64,000 nt of DNA, from positions 186,001 through 250,000 of the forward strand of contig MBPM02000035.1 of assembly GCA_001695595.3 (NCBI GenBank), written 5' to 3'. Made by a program: the position numbers and the translations under genes. The notes under the pieces were generated by a model that was not told the origin of the DNA, did not search any database, and was given only the letters and a program-made list of their open reading frames with translations. Of the stretch, positions 23,501-37,345 are shown in pieces; position 1 is the stretch's first letter, and every line of letters starts with the position of its first letter. The stretch comes from Plasmopara viticola. Taxonomy: Eukaryota > Oomycota > Peronosporomycetes > Peronosporales > Peronosporaceae.

Positions 23501-26500
23501 TGCAAATAGATGGCTGGACGAGATCCAAACTCGCAATCGACAAAAAAGCTTGTGCTCTATCGTATGTGCTATCGGAGGTATCAAAGCTGTTGAGTCTTAA
23601 AATCCTCATTATTACCGAGATCTTGGCTGGGCTAAAAGCCTTGAATACTCTAAAGGCATTCTTTTGAAAGCCGAAGATATTCTCTAAGTTTTTAATAGAA
23701 ATATTTTGTTGTGAATGTATAAAAAGAGGGTATCGTGAATTTTATGAATGATTTGAATAAATCGGTTGGTTTTTCTATTGATTAAATACTCAGTCGAGGT
23801 GTCGCCGGAGGCGAAATAAAAGAGGCGGGAGGAACGAGATCAAATTGTACCAGGCACGATATACTGTACCACCGGGCAATGATCATTGACAAATGCGAGC
23901 TCATCGATGTCCTCTTCATCAAACATGTAGATAACGGTATGACAAGGAAGTAAGATTTTCAAGCTCGTCAATGACTTTTGTGCCCGGAAACTGAACGGAG
24001 TGTAGTGACTGTATCATGCTCTCAGCAAGCAGAGCAATTAAGCAGTACTACTACAAGCTCAAACTAAAAAAAGATGGTAAATCATCAAAATATCCGAGGA
24101 CAAAGTATTGATGCCAGCCACCAGATATTCATTCATGAACGAAAACTATCCACATGCAGCTGCAACATTGTTCCTTAGCGATCTTGCTCATAAGTACCTC
24201 GCATGGAAAAAATCTACGAAGACGTGCTATGTAGAGAGACGGGCTTATCGGAGTCATGCGAGATGGGTATTATTCGGTCGAGTCGATGAGTCGTTTGAAA
24301 AGCACCCATCTCAGAGATTCCTCTTTCGTCGGACTTGCTGTCCAAAGCGTGAGTAGACGTTGTGATTGAAATTGGTGAATTTAGGCTTACTCATCCAAAC
24401 TCTTGATCTCTTTTTACCTTTGACACTAATCCCAATATTGTTTTTTTGGGATATGGTGTAACTTCAGTCCCCTATCGGATCGCAAAATGAAAAGAATTGT
24501 AGTAGATGCCGTCATTCAAAGGCAGAGCTACCAGTAGTCAGAACAAAATAAGGTAAATCTCTCATTTGAGCGGTCAGCACTTCAAAAAAAATATCGGTCA
24601 CTTCGTGAATGCGTGGAGAGCAGGGCTTGGTGCTAAATTATCTCGACAATATTGCTTTGCTAATGCTGCTGGTCACCTGAGCCGAGCCCTTATAAGCTGT
24701 AAGGATCCGATGATCGGACGGTTTGGCAGGTGAATAATATATTTACGACATTTTGATGACAAGTGAGCTTGAAATTATCTTCAGATCATCGAACTGACGT
24801 GTGGTCTGGAAATCAGTGATGTGAAATTTCATCTGGGAAATCCATTACTTAGGTCACCGCAAAGTTGGCCGACGGCTTGAAAGATTATTGGAAGATTTGG
24901 AATTTTAAATTGTCTGCCGCTTCCGCATAGGTGCAAATCTGTTCAGACAGGTTAAACTAGTCCCGTAAGTTTGTCGGGGGCAGCACAACCTACGCGTCGT
25001 CAAGATGAATGTCCCAGACGGTAGAGAGAGTCTCGATACAGCAAAAAAGAGCAAAAAGTGTACCCGCGCTTAGATGTCGCTCTTCATGCAAAAACATAAA
25101 TCACAACCGATCCGATTCTCAAAATCGACCAACGTCGTCTTATTTCTTTGCAAGAGACCGGGTAGTCATGGATGCGCTGATGCCAGGTTACGAAATACAT
25201 TCATGCCTGAATAATGTATCAGTCGAAAGCCAGAACCAGACAAAACGATCTTCAGTGTAGTGGAGATTTTGGCATTTCTGCTGATATTGGACGTATGTTT
25301 TACATGCTTTTCTAGAATGGTCACCAGATCTATTAAGTTACCGACCCGGCCCTTGATCCTACCCTGGTTGATTCAATCACCTCGCCTTAGCATTTAGATC
25401 TCTCTCTTGTATGTTTAGTGGGTATTGTGACCCACATCAGTAGCAGAAAAGGATTGAAGGAATGATCGCAGCAGAGATAACATCGCAGAAAAGTGTAGAT
25501 TCTATCTTGTCAATGGGTGTCCCTGGGGAGGAGAAGCCGTTAGCAAGCCGATGCTATAAGAAGCATTGACAGGAAATAATTGCGATAGAGCGGCTCACAT
25601 TATAAGCTACACACAGCATTAAAAAGTGATAGAGGATGGGTGCTGATAGATAGTAGCTTAAGCTTTCATGAAAGTCATACCAGTGTACTTTGCCCGGCTG
25701 TCGCATGTGGATCAATGCAAGCGTTGGAACTATCACGCACCTAATGAGTGAAGTATGCAGTCGAAGACACGAGAAAACACAATCTTTCATTTTGACTACG
25801 AAGCGTTTCTAAAAGATGCCACATTCGCTTGTAGAGCTGGGAGACATGCGTACAAAAGTAAATAGAGTGCATTGTCACCAGAAAAAACACATTTGTGACG
25901 ATACAAAGGTTTCCCGATTTACATCAATTCCAAATTCGAATGTTGATCAAGACTAGCCGAGCCGTACTGTCATCAGATCCTTGAAAACATGGTTTATTTA
26001 AATTTATCGACAACATTCGGGTGTCTATACATGTTTCGTCAACATTTAGTAGTAAACTTATTGAATTTCTTACAAAAGGGACACGCGATCACTAAAACGA
26101 ACCAAATAGTTAAATTTAAGAAGAAAATACTGGGTTTGTTTGTTCGTTCTACCACCCGTAAACGACTTGAAAAAGTCTGGAGCAGCACCAAAACACGCTG
26201 CTACAATCTCTTAGCAGATCACTGATACATGGAATCCACTACTTCATATAACGAGTCAGACCATTTGCCGGGTAGCATTTAATAAGAATTAAGATGCCAA
26301 TTCCTTTTTTCTTGATGGTCCTAACATTTGGTGACGCACAAAGGGCGGCTGGCATCTACATACTTTTCGCTGACATAAGGCCCTTTGTCGATTTCTGCAA
26401 CTACTTGCAGAATCGTGAACCTACCTTCTGTGCGGAATCTGCCAGGGATCTGGCATCTCTCACAATTGATAGCGCTAGAGCCCGCTTACGCAGCAGGGTG

Positions 26501-29500
26501 CAGGGCATCGTATGTCTTCTAATTCAGATGGCACCAGTGTTAGATGGTTACTGTAGCCTTTAGATTTTGTCAGTTGTACCTCCTGTAATGCTAATGCCTT
26601 CTTGCGTACTATTTTGATAGTCTATTCACCTTCGCAAGGATGGCCATCTGTCCATTTTAGTCGTCCGTGAAAAGATCTTGTCCGTCGACGATGCAGACAT
26701 ATTCGTACCTAGTATTTCGATCTGTCAGCTTTGGTTCCACCATAATAACACTTGGTCCGATCGTTAAATTTTTGATCTTTCTTTTCTCCACGATCCAATT
26801 GTATAGTTGCTTAATTGAGGGTCATTAAACATTTGCCAACTGATGAATTGGACCGACTATTATTAGCTTTTCTAAACACATAGAATATTTATATTTAGAT
26901 TTTTGACTAGCACTTCGGATAGCTTTTTGATTTAAGTGCTTGCATCGCTCATATTATCCGTGATGCCAGCATAAATCCGCGATGCTACATAGTAAAAGTT
27001 CTGTCACATTATGGCGATATCACCATTCAGTCACATTTTAAGGTAGCTTACCTCAAACCAGAGATGAACCAAACTTATTTTGCGGCACTTGCAAAAAAAA
27101 TCGAGGTAGGGTTCATGGCGATGCTACGTCACTGCGCGAGCTGCTCAAGAAAGCTCAGCGTACTGGTCTATTGATGCTGTGATTTGAAAACACATACACT
27201 CAATGATGCTCGTGCTTTTCAAAATATTTTCTCGCCTGTGGGCACTTAATCACCGCGAAGGCCCGGCGCTCTCCGCGAGTGACCTTCAATATCTATAATG
27301 ATGTCACACGCAGTGCCACTTCAATGAATGATTTTTTTTGATGGTCATAAACCGCTTTATGCCTTAATTAACAATTGTGTTTCGTACAACGGTCGTCGCA
27401 GACTCAGCTGGATGCAGACCTTATTAAAGAAGCACACGTATTTGTCGAATAGGTTCAACCCGAGAAGTGTGGATTGTACGGCCATTTGCCAGCCCAAATA
27501 CCGATAAAATACACCAGAGCTTCAGCCAGATTCGCAAATGTGGCAACACTTACCGCGTTCTAGCTTCCAGCCGGGCGAGCATCCAAGCTCGATATGTACT
27601 CAACACTTTAAGGTATCCAATTTTAGTGATTGGCAGTATTGTACTACTGGTAGACTCGTTGAAGAGTCTCTTTTTTCCTATACCTATTGAAATCGAAAAA
27701 ATATTTGCAGCCTCGACATATCGATCGAATAAAATTGATTTCGCCACAGCACTGACAAGCATAGCGTCTCTAGTGCTGTAACTTTCACGGCGGTGTGAGC
27801 TGAAGTGAAACCACCGGTGGAAGTGATTCGGCCGTATGCGACCGAAGGGTCATGATTTTCCGCTGACCGGTTTTAATTTTGTCCGGTAGCTCTGCCCTTC
27901 TAGCCGGTTTGATCTTTTAAGAGCAAGCCGTTCTCAAATCGCAAGGATCGCCTTAAGGTCATCAAGCTTAACGCGGTAAGTTTTCCCCAGAGCACGAAAT
28001 AAAGATAATGAACGCCGCGATCCTCTTGAAAAACGAAAGCATTTAGCTTGAGAAGGTCTGAGCTCACACATGATTAAATTCACGGCGGTAGAATGTGCGT
28101 CGCTATGCCCTTAGCACCTGCCGTAAACGTTGATGCTTAAGAATACAAGCAAAGACAGTTGATCGACCGGATTTCGATCGTCTTACTCTCAACAAAAAGA
28201 TTGACTTAATTTTTTGTACTGATCAGAAGAATTCTCTCATTACGCACAATTTGTTTTTCATAGCAGCAACTTCGAGAATGCTCAAATACCTCAGCAACAA
28301 CATGTCTGATCTGGGGAGTATTGTTTGACATGAACCAATCTTAGCCGAATAAACTTATTGAATTTATTGCTTTGATTATTTTCAAAATTTCCATGCAACA
28401 TGTGCCAGATGAGCTCTCATCACGAAAGCTTTTTTCACGCCAAGTGATTGACGTTCTGCGTCTTAATCTTTTCAAAAGAAAATCAAAAAAGGGTCTATCG
28501 CTAACATGCAAACAACGAGAAGCAGTTGTCTACGCCCCGTCCATCGCTTTAGAGACGTTCAATGTAGTTGCAATGCAATCTTTTGTCTAGATCGTCTAGC
28601 TCGTGTATCCTAGCATGCGACTGTGTCTGCATTTGAGCCCAACCCTTATCGTTTATGCTGCATCTATTGTAGGCCTTTTTATCGCTCGACCCAATTGCTG
28701 GAGCTGTCGACTCACATATGGGAAGCTATGATGATTCTTCCTCTGCAACTCTGCTCTTAGTGACTGTGAATGCTAAGGCGTAGAACGAGGACGCTACATT
28801 TTCTTTTTTGTCTTGATTTAAGAGCACGATTAGGCCAAATTATCCGCCTTGTCGTCTCAATTTTGATCGTTGCCACTTCTACCAGACGCACTAGATGCTT
28901 AGATATTATTATATGAGAAGCACGCATGGCCAAAAGATCCAGCAAGAAGGTCAAGTTTCTTGAAGTCGCCAAAATTTAGTGGCGGCACCAAGACTTATAA
29001 TAATTGTCAACTTTTATGCAGAGGCCTTCGCGGCTACCGAAGTAACAGAAAGTATCGCAAACTTTTGACGCAGATACTTTATCAATCAGCTCTTCGTTAT
29101 ATTGAGCTCTTCTGGACTACATGCGTTGATCTACGTCTCCGTCTGCTAGGGATGCTATCTTCATACACAATGTCTTAATCTTGATCTGATCATTCTCATG
29201 TACCGGCGGCTCAACGATGTAGACTGATTTCTTTTTTTGTTCTTGCTGCAGACTTCCTATTACGTGAATTACGATTTGCACCGTGATTTATGGTGCCTTC
29301 ATTACCACGAGAACGATAAAGCTTCCCTTTTGAATACCCTTTATACCTATTCGTCGGCAGATCGCCTGCTTAAGGTGTGTTGGCCAGTAGATCACTCTTT
29401 ATTAAACAGCCTCTTTACGATCCTGCTTTTAGAATTGCGTCCGCCCCTTATTGCTTTTTATTTTGCACTTTCTCATCTTAATATGAACCTCGGTTAATTT

Positions 29501-32500
29501 CGAGATGACAAAAGATCTTATATTGACTAAAACCGTTCTTGACCGAGTGTTTGTTGGCGTGCGAGAAACTTTCAGTTTGCCGCTAATGGTATATTCCGCA
29601 GCTCTTGGCGCAGAAACAGTATTTGGAACAAATTAAGTTCGGAAGCAGAAGCTTTCGTTTTATTGGCTGATTAATACCAAGCTAGCGTTTGTCTAGAAGT
29701 CGTTAATCTTATCTTTTTTTCCTACAAGCTTATTTGATACGGCTGCTGCTCAAGGAGAACTGTTTCAGACCCGCCGGAGAACTCTGATGACGAGGACGAA
29801 GGCTACAGCCATCGTTGCAACGGCGGCGAGTCAAGGCTTCCATAGTTTGAGTTACACTCACCCATTCGACTAATATCTGATATCTAAGTACGGAGTGCTA
29901 TGACTTCTGTCTAATTGATTTGACTACTTGCTCAAGGATTGAGAGGCGGTCAGACAAAACCTAAAAGTCGTGGAGCTGTAGCACTTAACACATGTTTTGA
30001 CGAAGACAGACAAGATTCTCGGCGCCACAGCTTGCAAGTTCTTGGGCTGAGCTCATTGTACGCGCAAAGAGCACGCCGTGTGCCACATAATTTAGGGAAC
30101 ACGTTTCCCTCTTACTCGGAGCTTTGGCATCGCCAAGTATCCGTGAGGCAAGAGACTCGACATCGATTCTTTACCATTTTACCATTTTTAGTCGCAAAAT
30201 GAGCACGGTTGTCCGCGTAAGTGAAATATGCGGAATGCCTAAAGTCTCGCTTTTAAAATCGCGCGTGATTCATACGAGTGCCATCATAGGCCTTTATCCT
30301 ACCCAGCAAAGCCTTTCAAATGATAACAGTCGGCTCGTCTTGCACGTAGCTTGCGAGCGGACTCTTCACCATCACAAATCAAGCGAGCCTTGTCGCGCTG
30401 TGACAGCGCCTCGTTCTAATGACTTTTGTTCATAAATTTTACCTATTAATTTCCATATTCGATTGTAAAGGATGAACGGCATGAGATGGGTGTGCAGCGA
30501 GCACACTGATTGCTTGCGAGCGTGCATTTGCGACGCAGGGACTTGCGAGTGTGTGGCGTGGGTGAACGCGGCGCATATAGGATACAATTCAAGGCTTCTC
30601 GGCTTACAAGCTGTGATCTCAAAAGAAGAGCTCGAACTTCAAGAATAAAGTGTTCACCAACTTCACACGGCCAGTAGGTCATATAAATTAAGCTTTTTAT
30701 GAACAGATGAGGATCTACGCGCGCGACACGAGTGTGCTTTGCGAGAAGCCGGAATGTCACCCAACAGCATAGCATTCTGACGCTGATATGTCGCGTGGTC
30801 TTCGGCACTAGAACAGTATGAGCTTGGCTTGCGTCCTAAAATGCTTTTTGAATCCTAACAGTGTGATACGTGTATGAGACAAGGTAGCCAGTTGGTTATG
30901 TGGGCCTTAGAGATGCAGCACACGTCACAACTGCGATGATCGACAAAAAACGTTTAAAAAAAAGCTTCGACCTGGACGAGCTCAAGAGGTCATAAGTAGT
31001 GATGGAAAATAGTACACAGAACCAGCATGAGTCGCAATAACTGGTGGTGCTATTACACCATGTGACACAAGTCAAACTGTTGTTGAATATCAACAAGAGA
31101 GCAGTACCTAGCACCGGGAACTGACATAAAAGCAGTACATGGTCTAATGCTAACTACAAACTCGAAAGTAGAAAGAGTTGCTATGATCTATAATTGGAAA
31201 TACACTCACAGGAATCTTTAACAAAAAACGCACAGAAGCTCAGCTTGCAATTCGAAGTGTAAGAGTTATACTAGATCTTGCATTAAGACATAGACAGTTT
31301 GTTTTTGTAGTCTATCAAAGGCGATCTGTAACATGTGCTGACTCAATAAAATCAGGGACCAAAAGGCTTGCGCTGCCTAAGAAATAGCGCCAGCAGACTC
31401 CCAATAATAATATTGACGACTTCGTTCTTTTCTGCTCCATCCTTATTAGTGTCCGGCAATTTCTGTTACCAAGGGCAAGGCTTCCACCAGCGACCCTTCA
31501 AAGCCCTTAAGTGAGCGGAAGTTCCACTTCGTCGGTCTTTTTAAAGCAAAACACATCATATATTCTTGTTTGACGCAGCCGAAGCAGTGGATCTTTCTTT
31601 GCTCGGCAACGCTTGAGCTCATTAAGACTGAGCTTATATTGGCTGGCAAGAAGACATTGCTGCTCAAGGCCATGAACACCAAGAAAAGCTTTTTGGAGGA
31701 GCGAGTTTGTGGCTGTTAAAGCGTGAGCACTGGTGGGACTCAAGCTTGGCCTAAAGAGGTGCTTCAAAAGGATTTCTTATGTGCAACTAGAGCAGAAAAC
31801 ACATAAGTAAATTGGCTTTACGGTGAGTGCCTTGCATTTGCTTGGTCTTATTGATAAAAGAGAGAACGTTACTTGCACATATTTATTTGTGATCGTGGGC
31901 GTCTCATTTTCTTCCTTAATCAGAAGAGAAGGTTCTGGTTTTTCTTCTCTCGAGCCTTACTGCTTACAGGCGGTTCTGCCGGGACTACTGAGGCCTGAAC
32001 TGCCTAAGCTCACAAGCGTTACTTTGCTCGTAGAGTTCGAGAACCGCGACGCAATTCAACTTCTTGGCAAATGGAAAGACTACAAAGCAATTGCCTCCAC
32101 GGGTCCTTGAAAGCCAAAACGTTTTGTGGTCAGCGCGGATTGTGTTTTCGACAGATACGGGCATGTGTTTGTATCTTAAAATCATTACGAGGCTTTAGAT
32201 AGACAGTATACTCAGTAGGCGCAAGATGACAGGATCACGCAGCACCTTGGCTTACAGGAAGACATACACACTTTCGGTGAACAACCAACCATCTCGTTGG
32301 ACCAAAATATAGAATAGGCTGCAATTTAAAGCTGAATATAAAACTCATGTGTTTGGCCCTACCTTCGATTCTTCATAAGCAACCGAACATCATTCCGCAG
32401 ATATGCTTCCCTGATTGATTCAAGTACTGATAGAGAACCGGACATGCACCAAGTCTTCTTTTACAGCGGCCCATAGTCTTTTCCGAGGGCTACCTGCTTT

Positions 32501-32640
32501 CTCTAGATTAATAAAACACCACCTCTACACCCGTAATCAATATCCGTAACAATGACACTAACCGTAACCTTTGCCGTAGTTTTTGCGACGCCATCACTGT
32601 TCGCCTACATGCATTCAGTAGTGTCATTTTAGTACTCCCA
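20578..32640. other. 12-kb gene-poor desert
   Basis: No gene or named transposon domain could be supported. Dispersed repeat copy D2 lies at 21675-21785. ATG-initiated frames, for example 26294-26563 (89 codons, with a mildly hydrophobic start), lack any family signature. Several longer frames (around 27467 and 30808) do not even begin with ATG. The stretch is probably transposon DNA decayed beyond recognition. Confidence 0.45.
21675..21785 (+). repeat. dispersed ~130-bp repeat, copy D2
   Basis: Contains 'cgttcaccggaagatcctta' and 'gcctcctctgttcattgtgca', matching the corresponding parts of copy D1 at 5249. Confidence 0.55.
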
Positions 32641-34420
32641 ATCACCGCCGATGCTGTAAATTCTTGCGCATAAGCTTGGTATTATTTCTGGCTGTTTCTT
32701 GTAAACGCTGAACTAGATCAGCTCCAAATGCATATGTAATCGCGTCGGCATATTGACACATGGCGTCGATTTAGTCAATCTTCGAGAGGCACTTTTTTAC
32801 ACGTTTTCACGGATTAACTGGCTCCCAATTTCCACATGCTTTGTGCAGCCCGCGTTGTTTGCTTAGACTATTGCTCCTTGGTTGTCTTCCCATATTTTTG
32901 TTGCTCCTCCTTGTTCAACATTCATGTCCTTAATCATTGCGCGCGTTCGAAGTACTTCTTAGGTAGATAAGCTGAGAGCCATATACTCTACTTCCGCGGA
33001 GCCCATCACTGATACTTTGGCTTAAGTACGACCAGATCGCTAATTTTACTGATCAAATTATTTGATATAAAGCGTCTGTCATCAGTGCTGCAGCCCCAAT
33101 CTGCATCCGGAAAACCTTAAAACTACCTTTCGAGTTCCACCTCGATAGATGACCCTGTGATGACAGGTAGAATATAGGTTGCGTGATTCACAAATCGCGG
33201 CGCTTAGATGTTGTGACCCATGGTTTTTAAGAAACTGAAACAGCGGGGTGACAGCATATGCAATGTCCGGGAAGTGTACGATTTATGTACATCAGACAGA
33301 CAAATAGTGAGCAGAATAGTCTCGAGCGTATCTCTAAACGCCCAGCTCCAGTACTTAGTGACTGTTACACCGACAGTTTGGGATTGAGCAAACATGGATC
33401 GTCGACGTCCTTGGCACTTTCTACGAACGGATTGCTCAATCACGTCGTCAATGAAGTATGTCTGCTTAATCATCAGTGTTGGAACTGTCCTGACGGGGTC
33501 GATCTCACATACCCAAATAAAATTCTATCATGCCGAGATCCTTCATCCTCAAAACACTCTTTGGCATCCCTTCAAACGCTTAAATTTTGCCACTCGTCTT
33601 GGCTGCAATAATCATATTATCAACATACAGGCATGCGTACACAAAATTACGTAATACTTTTCACGTAGACGCATTGATCCACTTCAATCTCTCTCTCTAA
33701 GCACTTTTTTTAACGACATAATCTATCGTCTTGCTTTAAGCACTTACAGCTTGCTTGAGTTCATATATGGCTTTTTTTCGGCTGGTACGTAAGACCTTAA
33801 GCTCTCTTGACACCAACCGAAACCTCCATGCAATTACGACCCGATAGCACACTACTAAAAAAGGCGGTGTCGGCGTCCAGCTGTTCCCTTTTATTGCAGT
33901 AACCGTACACACCACCAGTAGCGGCTCCAACTGAGCTCATATTAACCACTTAAAAGAAGATCTCGAAGAAACTCTCACCATACTTCTGCTTGAATATCTT
34001 AGCCGCTCATGTAACGCAGCACATTGCCATTCTGCTCCCGTTTCCTAACAAATTCTAGCGGTATTCGATCGTTTATCTAATACATCCTTGTGGAACGAGT
34101 GTCCATTTTCTGATTTTTAATGCGATCGTAATTTGGCGTCCATCGCTTCGTGTCTCCGTATGCCTCGTCACTAGCCACCACTTGTGCGTACGTATAACTA
34201 AGTTCAATTCATTGCCAATAATCGCAAAGCAAGCGAGAACAGCTTTACCCACAAGAATGTCCTCGTCAAAACCTGCACGCTTTGAAGATGGTGGGCCGTT
34301 GATAAATTCCAAACTTTCTTCGGCAATTGATCCGTTCTCCACAATTAAAATATGTTCGCTCATACGCCGTAAGCGTTGGTCCTTAGGTAGGAACACCAAT
34401 CAATGTTCCTGCAACGTTCC
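32640..34420 (-). mobile_element. degenerate Copia pol fragment (integrase/RT to RNase H)
   Basis: On the minus strand the RT active-site motif is readable as Y-V-D-N-M-I-I-A (normally YVDD) near 33600, followed by VLRMKDLGMIEFYLGM. RNase H follows near 32950-33130 with DADWG-C-STDDRR and SAEVEYMALS. The RT start lies around 34070-34400 (KWTLVPQG). Frameshifts and stops separate all parts. LTRs were not recognised. Confidence 0.8.
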
Positions 34421-37345
34421 AACAGGTGCTCGGCTTACCAATTGATCATTTTGTATATTCTGTACTAGGCTCTGTACACAGTCAGTCTAGAGCGCACCGA
34501 GGCCGGTAAACGGAGCACCCCGCCCCTTGGATTACTTCTCACATTCTTATTCTGTTCCATTTGAGCTTCAGAATTGTCTTCTTCTTCACATGCCATTGGT
34601 TTATCTTTTTGCTGACGTTTTGTGTATGCTGCGCCTTCACCGTACTTTTTTGGCCACGTATCTCACTGCTAATTGGTCTGATAGGTGCGCTTCGTTAATC
34701 CGCCCACCTCGCGCTCAATTATTTACACAGACCGAAATATCGATACCTTATTACTATTCAAAAATTTGCGCACGAGAGACCTTAGCCTCGAGCTTTGTCC
34801 TCCTCACACGGTCAGCGTGCACAAATTCGCGAGATCCAAACGCTCGAAGGCGATCCATATAAAACTTCACCTTAAATCCTGACTCATACGAGGTACAATT
34901 CGGATGCGCTATGTTGGGTGAACGACTGATTGACAATAACCATATTGCACTAGCACATTGAACCGCACCATTACAGCGGTGAAGTTACCAGTAGGAAATT
35001 TGGATGTGCGCTTTTTGCGCCCTTACTTCACCACAAAGATAAGCAATTTTCGAACGCAAAGCAGACATTACTTAGAGACGCTTAGCGACAAATTTATTCA
35101 TGAACATCCGGTCAATAAGAAGTATATCTTTTCTTAGGAGTTTCCAGGGCTCGAGTTTACCCAAACGCCGCGGCTGTGAGCCACATGTGATGCATCGAGT
35201 GTACCTTGTCGCGCATACATATCCGGAAAGCCGTTAGGTCGGATCCAACGCGACTAATTGAAAACCATTGCGATGTGGAATCAGGCGATTGTAAGCAATC
35301 ATAGCGTCTTCGCCATACGGGAGTAATATGTGATTTCGATCAACTCCGTGCTTTGAGCTTGAGTTTTGAGCGCTCGGCTTTGTATACTGCTAAAGCCGAT
35401 ACGTCTCTAGCTCTTACCCATAAAGTACCTTTCGCTCACGCATGACGTATTTCACGCAATGTGTTCTGACACTACTTTAAGTCTCAACACCTTGCAGATT
35501 TACACAATCTGAAAACAGACTCATTTCTCGTTTGATGGATCAAATTTTTTTCAAAGCTTATACTACTTAACTTCGTTAATTTGAAGCGTGTTTTTGTAGG
35601 ACAACCATGTTCGCCGTAAGCTGCGCTGGAACGACGAATATGCTGATTCCAAATTTGGATCGAAAATGCCGCGGTAGGTTTGGCTTCTGAAGAGTACATA
35701 CGATGCAAAGCGCTAAGATCCATTTCGGACAGAAAGTGCTTATCTGAGATGCTCTTTGCTTTCTATCAGATATATTGTACAGCAAAAAAAGATGACCTGC
35801 GCCGGATAAGTTGCGCAGTTGTTAGGATGATTTTTGAAATTTTCTAAATAACATCAACACTGCTGTCAGCGATAATTTCCCAAGATTTTCGATAATTTTT
35901 TTTATGCCCTCAACTAATAGTCTTACCCTTTTTCTCCTGCCCTTAAAATTTGCTGTGGCCTGCCTATTCGTATCAGGTGACGCCTCATAAACAACCCTTT
36001 ACCAGTGAGATCATCTCAAAAGATAATTTTTCTAAGTACACTTGGCTCAAGCGAGGCCGCTTTCGTATCAAAGCTTTCATCTGTAAATTTTTCTGGCTTT
36101 GTGCTGGGTGAAGAGCCAAGCTATTGGTAGCTAAACCGATTTTGGCAATAACTATCCTTATTGCTTAGCATTGATCAATCCAATGATATATATGTCTAAC
36201 AAGCACCAATTTAAGCGAAACATTTTCACATGGCGAATAAGATTACCCTTTAATGCAATCTTTGCCTCAGCTGATTTTTTTTTCAGGTGGGGGGGGTCAA
36301 TGTCTGCCGGAGCACTGGCAAAAGACGATAACAAATTTTAGTGCAAGCCCAGGTAGCAGAGAGTGCGATTTAGGAAGCCCTTTGGCGAATGTACGGATCC
36401 AAATCGACGCACTCCTCCGTAATGGCACAATTTATTGACATTTGGTTCTAGCCCATAGAGCCGATGACTCGAATCAGTTTAAACTGTTTGAGTAAAGTAT
36501 CACATGAAGCTATGACGACTTCATAAGGCCAAAAAAGTAGAACTGTACGAGATGTCCGACACGAAAATATCTTCGCGCACTAATAAATTATTGCGGTACC
36601 ATAACAGATCAAACATAATTGCGAGGGAGCAACCACTATATTTTGGGCTGGTCGAATAGACCTTTAAAACGTTGCGGAGATGGGAATGTACATAGCTCAA
36701 AAAATTGGCTCTCGACTGCTTCTGCTCCTTTGACATAACGAATTATAAATTGACTCTGGGCATGCTCCTTCTAGAAAGGTACGAGTCATAGATTGGGGAC
36801 CGTGACAAGACGATAGACTTCGACCACGAGACAGGAATTAAATTGGGTCATGTATCTTCTCTGCATTGCGTACGGTCTCTCCGAAAGGAAGCAATAAGTC
36901 AATACGGATGTCTTGACGCAAAAAATGACGACGCATCGTTTCAAGCACTGATTGCCGAAGAGTCTATGAAGAACCGTTTAGAAATGGGTGACATAGCTTC
37001 AGGAGCTTCCTGGCATGTAAACACGAGCAATTTCGAAAATTCGAAAAAATCTTTTTCACAAAAAATGTCGACAACTCAACTGATTGGTGCTGTCTAAGGT
37101 CTCACAAAGCTTCTAAATTAACAATTACGGAGCACTTGGCTGAGCTCAAAGCCAGCATTTGTAAGGTCGAGGTAGCAACTGACAAGCTGACGATAAAAAT
37201 ATGTTCTTATTTGTAACCGTCTAAAAATAAGTAGCTGTCAAACAAGAATGATCGATATGGGGTAGGGCTACTACCGCTGTCCTATTTAGCATCAATTTAA
37301 AATAAACCGCCGCAAATCGCTAAGAACGCGACGCTTGCCTTCTTC
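34421..37345. other. gene-poor stretch upstream of the SNARE gene
   Basis: Non-coding as far as I can see. The last ~80 bases are the likely promoter and leader of the SNARE gene. A T-run followed by an eight-G run near 36275-36298 is the only notable simple sequence. Confidence 0.45.

Noticed and set aside
26294..26563. 89-codon ATG ORF with a hydrophobic start
   Set aside because: No family signature, no codon-use or homology support; likely accidental.
27467..27781. 104-codon ORF
   Set aside because: It starts with GTG, and the opposite strand is also open over much of it; treated as chance.
30446..30808. 120-codon minus-strand ORF
   Set aside because: It starts with GTG, and no domain or repeat motif is visible.
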